Assembly: GCF_023715585.1 (NCBI RefSeq)
Contig: NZ_JAMBOK010000001.1
Coordinates: forward strand, 2,029,322-2,093,321
From: Sporosarcina luteola
GTDB lineage: Bacteria; Bacillota; Bacilli; Bacillales_A; Planococcaceae
Reading direction: 5' to 3'
DNA: 64,000 nucleotides
Below, one piece after another: positions 61,793-64,000 of this stretch. The notes beneath the pieces were generated by a model that had not been told where the DNA came from, ran no database searches, and saw only the letters and a list, made by a program, of their open reading frames with translations. Numbering within the stretch: position 1 is the first letter of the stretch; each line of letters begins with the position of its first letter. Made by a program: the position numbers and the translations under genes.

Positions 61793-62608
61793 TTATCTTC
61801 CCTTCCCTTTCAAAAATGCCCGCAACTCTGCATTGAGCAGCCCTGAAACCATCAGGATGACTGCCGTCAAATAAAACCATAGGACGAGCAGGATAATCCC
61901 GGACAACTGTCCATAGAGCCTTGTATAGTCTACATTTGCTACATAGCTTCCAAAGAAGAGCGAGAACAGCTGCCAGCCGATTGCAGAAAAAATTGCACCT
62001 GGCATCACTTCCTTCACTCTCATTCTACCTGTCGGAACTACTTTGTAAAACAATAGGAAAAACAGGAACAAGAACAGTGTTCCAAGGCCCCACTTCACCA
62101 TAGGCCATACAGTTTGCCATCCATGCCACTGCTCGACCGTATCATAATAGTTCACCACTTCGTGCAAAGCCCTTTCAATGAGTGGAAGAAACAGTGACAA
62201 GGATAGGATCAGCATGAATAATAACGTTACACCCAAATCCCTGATCAACACTTTCCAAAAAGGATATTTTCGGATATATCCATACGCCTGATCCAACGAG
62301 CGCGCCAACGATTGTACAGCAACCGAGGACAGCCAAAATGCGACAGCCAAGCTCGTGTACAAAACATTTCCCTGCACTTTGAAAATAATCGCCCGCACAT
62401 TCTGCTCAATGATCACATACGCCTCACTCGGTGCAAAGGGCCGAAGAAATGCTAAAAACATCTCCTCATCTACCGGCAAATAACTAAGCAAGGAAAACAG
62501 GAATATGAGAAAAGGAAACATCGATAATAATAAATAATATGCCGTCTGCGCAGCCTGATCGAAAAAACGTTCCTTAAAAAACCTCATCGCCACATTGCGT
62601 ACAATCAC
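61793..62608 (-). CDS. YihY/RbnA-family membrane protein
   Basis: A 271-residue membrane protein with six predicted helices of the YihY (formerly ribonuclease BN) family; AAQTAYYLLLSMFPFLIFLFSLL is the family signature at the N-terminus. Function is not established. The start is GTG at 62608, preceded by AAAGGAGGAGG; the frame continues upstream for 239 codons through the 21-bp array, but that part is repeat-derived. First gene of the yihY-regulator-kinase operon. Confidence 0.88.
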   Translation of the reverse strand: MIVRNVAMRFFKERFFDQAAQTAYYLLLSMFPFLIFLFSLLSYLPVDEEMFLAFLRPFAPSEAYVIIEQNVRAIIFKVQGNVLYTSLAVAFWLSSVAVQSLARSLDQAYGYIRKYPFWKVLIRDLGVTLLFMLILSLSLFLPLIERALHEVVNYYDTVEQWHGWQTVWPMVKWGLGTLFLFLFFLLFYKVVPTGRMRVKEVMPGAIFSAIGWQLFSLFFGSYVANVDYTRLYGQLSGIILLVLWFYLTAVILMVSGLLNAELRAFLKGKGR

Positions 62609-62709
62609 CTTCTCCCACCTCCTCCTTTCAATATACCCTATTCTTCCAAGAGAAATTGAATGCGTGGAGGAGAATTTTTGATGGTAGAGCAGAGGGGAAG
62701 ATTGTTTTG

Positions 62710-63455
62710 GGCGCGGGGGGAATTGCTTTGGGCGGGGAACTGCACACTTTGAGCGCGCGGAGGCTTGCTTTGGGCGCGGAATTGCACTCTTTGGGCGCGC
62801 GGGGGATTGCTTTGGGCGCGGATTGCATTCTTTGGGCGCGCGGGGGCTTGCTTTAGGCGCGGAACGGCATTCTTTGGGCGCGCGGGGGATGCCTTTGGGC
62901 GCGGATTGCAATCTTTGAGCGCGCGGGGATTGCTTTGGGCGTGGATTGCATTCTTTGGGCGCACGGGGGCTTGCTTTAGGCGCGGAACGGCATTCTTTGG
63001 GCGCGCGGGGGCTCGCTTTAGGCGCGGAACGGCATTCTTTGGGCGCGCGGGGGCTTGCTTTAGGCGCGGAACGGCATTCTTTGGGCGCGCGGGGGATGCC
63101 TTTGGGCGCGGATTGCATTCTTTGAGCGCGCGGGGCTTGCTTTGGGCATGGATTGCATTCTTTGGGCGCGCGGGGGCTTGCTTTAGGCGCGGAACGGCAT
63201 TCTTTGGGCGCGCGGGGGCTTGCTTTGGGCGTGAATTGCATTCTTTGGGCGCACGGGGGCTTGCTATAGGCGCGGAACGACATTCTTTGGGCGCGCGGGG
63301 GCTTGCTATAGGCGCGGAACGGCATTCTTTGGGCGCGCGGGAGATCGTTTTGAGCGCGTAACGGCTATCTTGAACGGGCAACGGCTTTCCTTGGGCGCGC
63401 AAAGGCATTCTTTGAGCGCGGAACGACATTCTCTGAATGCGGATGGGCTGCTTTG
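62710..63455. repeat. Tandem array of about 36 units with 20-21-bp period
   Basis: About 36 units of 20 or 21 bp, each starting GGCGCG or AGCGCG and ending in CTTTG, CTTTA or CTATA. Two unit types alternate strictly for most of the array: type A GGCGCGCGGGGGCTTGCTTT(A/G) and type B GGCGCGGAACGGCATTCTTTG (shown here in pieces: core CGGAACGGCATTC), giving a 41-42-bp dimer. The array is far richer in G and C than its surroundings. It lies between yihY and the rRNA operon end. Six-frame reading gives only repetitive peptides. Confidence 0.93.
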
Positions 63456-63641
63456 ACGCGTGCGTAATTTTAGTTTGTCAAAAGCATATGTCGCGAATAT
63501 TTTATTCTAGTACAATAAAATATCTTTCCGCGAATTAAGACATCCTTACCGCGACACCACTGTAAGATTTACATCTTGCTAAATCGCGCCAAATGCCTTT
63601 GACAAATTAAAGATTTGAAATTTACAAAGATTTATAAACAC

Positions 63642-63670
63642 AAAAAAAAACCACCTCCATAAGGAGATGG
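63642..63670 (-). terminator. rRNA operon terminator
   Basis: Minus strand CCATCTCC, loop TTAT, GGAGGTGG, then nine T, directly behind the 5S gene. Confidence 0.9.
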
Positions 63671-63675
63671 CCTTT

Positions 63676-63791
63676 GCCCGGCGACGTCTTACTCTCACAG
63701 GGGGAAGCCCCCTACTACCATCAGCGCTGAAGAGCTTAACTTCCGTGTTCGGTATGGGAACGGGTGTGACCTCTTCGCCGTCATCACCAGA
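63676..63791 (-). rRNA. rrf: 5S ribosomal RNA
   Basis: The minus strand carries the conserved CGAAGAGGTCACACCCGTTC, CCATACCGAACACGGAAG and TTAAGCTCTTCAGCGC blocks and complementary ends (TCTGGTGATGACGG / GTCGCCGGGC). Length about 116 nt, nearly identical to Bacillus 5S. Ends were set by comparison with B. subtilis and may be off by a base or two. Confidence 0.96.
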
Positions 63792-63875
63792 CAACTGAAC
63801 GATGCTTGTTCGTTCAAAACCGGATAAAACCAACATTGTTGCTGAACTTCAAGTTCAACCGTACTTAAGTAACTT

Positions 63876-64000
63876 AAGGTTAAGTCCTCGATCGATTAGT
63901 ATCCGTCAGCTGCACGTGTCGCCACGCTTCCACCCCGGACCTATCCACCTCATCTTCTTTGAGGGATCTTACTTACTTGCGTAATGGGAAATCTCATCTT
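63876..64000 (-). rRNA. rrl: 23S ribosomal RNA, 3' end (runs off the right edge)
   Basis: The minus strand contains the canonical 3' terminal stretch GGTGGATAGGTCCGGGGTGG, GCTGACGGATACTAATCGAT and CGAGGACTTAACC of Bacillus 23S. The exact 3' end near 63876 is approximate. An 84-bp spacer with processing-stem sequence separates it from 5S. Confidence 0.94.

Noticed and set aside
62638..63429. Long open frames through the 21-bp array on both strands (up to 263 codons), including the 510-codon frame fused to yihY
   Set aside because: Products are pure repeats of short peptides, no ribosome sites are present, and units of 20 bp shift the frame. The yihY start at GTG 62608 has a strong AAAGGAGGAGG.
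62710..63455. CRISPR array
   Set aside because: Units are contiguous 20-21-bp repeats without unique spacers, and no cas gene is near.

Overview
The window looks like a chromosomal segment of a low-to-mid GC, endospore-forming Bacillota, order Bacillales, most likely a Planococcaceae member close to Sporosarcina. This is an inference from: two T-box leaders, a preQ1-I riboswitch, strong AGGAGG ribosome binding sites, a sporulation-type diadenylate cyclase (CdaS), a sigma-54 activator, CsoR, MhqR and YodB type control elements, and a Bacillus-like 5S rRNA. No plasmid or phage genes were seen; the content is metabolic and stress-related.

Layout. 1-1.3 kb: 3' part of proS (minus) behind a proline-type T-box. 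1.3-4.2 kb: PhnA-type zinc ribbon protein, a short 21-bp repeat array, a chemoreceptor, yqeY. 4.2-7.4 kb: copper module csoR / copZ-copA with a CsoR operator inside the copZ promoter. 7.4-11.2 kb: YusW-like lipoprotein, ogt, a YodB-like HxlR regulator with a DsbA-fold gene, a second 21-bp array, wrbA. 11.3-17.3 kb: allantoin uptake and degradation (pucI-allB-MFS-allC, minus) with a divergent ridA. 17.4-20 kb: mhqO-like dioxygenase with two MhqR-type boxes, an FMN reductase, cdaS. 20-22.6 kb: yitT-like gene and brnQ behind an isoleucine-type T-box. 22.6-27 kb: CUT1 carbohydrate ABC importer. 27-27.8 kb: an intergenic inverted-repeat element and a possible leftward small RNA. 27.8-30.7 kb: helD and a YiaA/B membrane protein. 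30.8-32.8 kb: EamA exporter with divergent LysR. 32.8-35 kb: DoxX and LLM monooxygenase with a divergent Cys6 HxlR (YodB/CatR type). 35-37.5 kb: ribA-ribD-HAD phosphatase. 37.6-48.4 kb: a histidine-degradation operon (hutU-yjiH-hutI-M20-antiporter-hutH) with a consensus sigma-54 promoter and a divergent sigma-54 activator. 48.6-53.4 kb: small membrane protein, topB, queCDE with preQ1-I riboswitch. 53.4-57 kb: Fur-boxed iron ABC importer. 57-62.6 kb: HssRS-like two-component system with YihY, and a four-helix membrane protein plus MMPL exporter behind a 9-bp direct repeat of HssR type. 62.7-63.5 kb: a 36-unit 21-bp repeat array. 63.6-64 kb: end of an rRNA operon (23S 3' end, 5S, terminator, minus).

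Most noteworthy points: (i) the hut operon is apparently sigma-54 driven, lacks hutG and contains an M20 hydrolase with an altered active site; (ii) an HssRS-like system appears wired by its direct repeat to an MMPL exporter and a heme-oxidase-like small membrane protein rather than to HrtAB; (iii) several quinone/electrophile response units (MhqR-type boxes, two YodB-like HxlR genes, LLM, DoxX, WrbA, FMN reductase) sit close together, two of the flavoproteins sharing an N-terminal amphipathic leader; (iv) three arrays with a 21-bp period of unknown function lie between genes.
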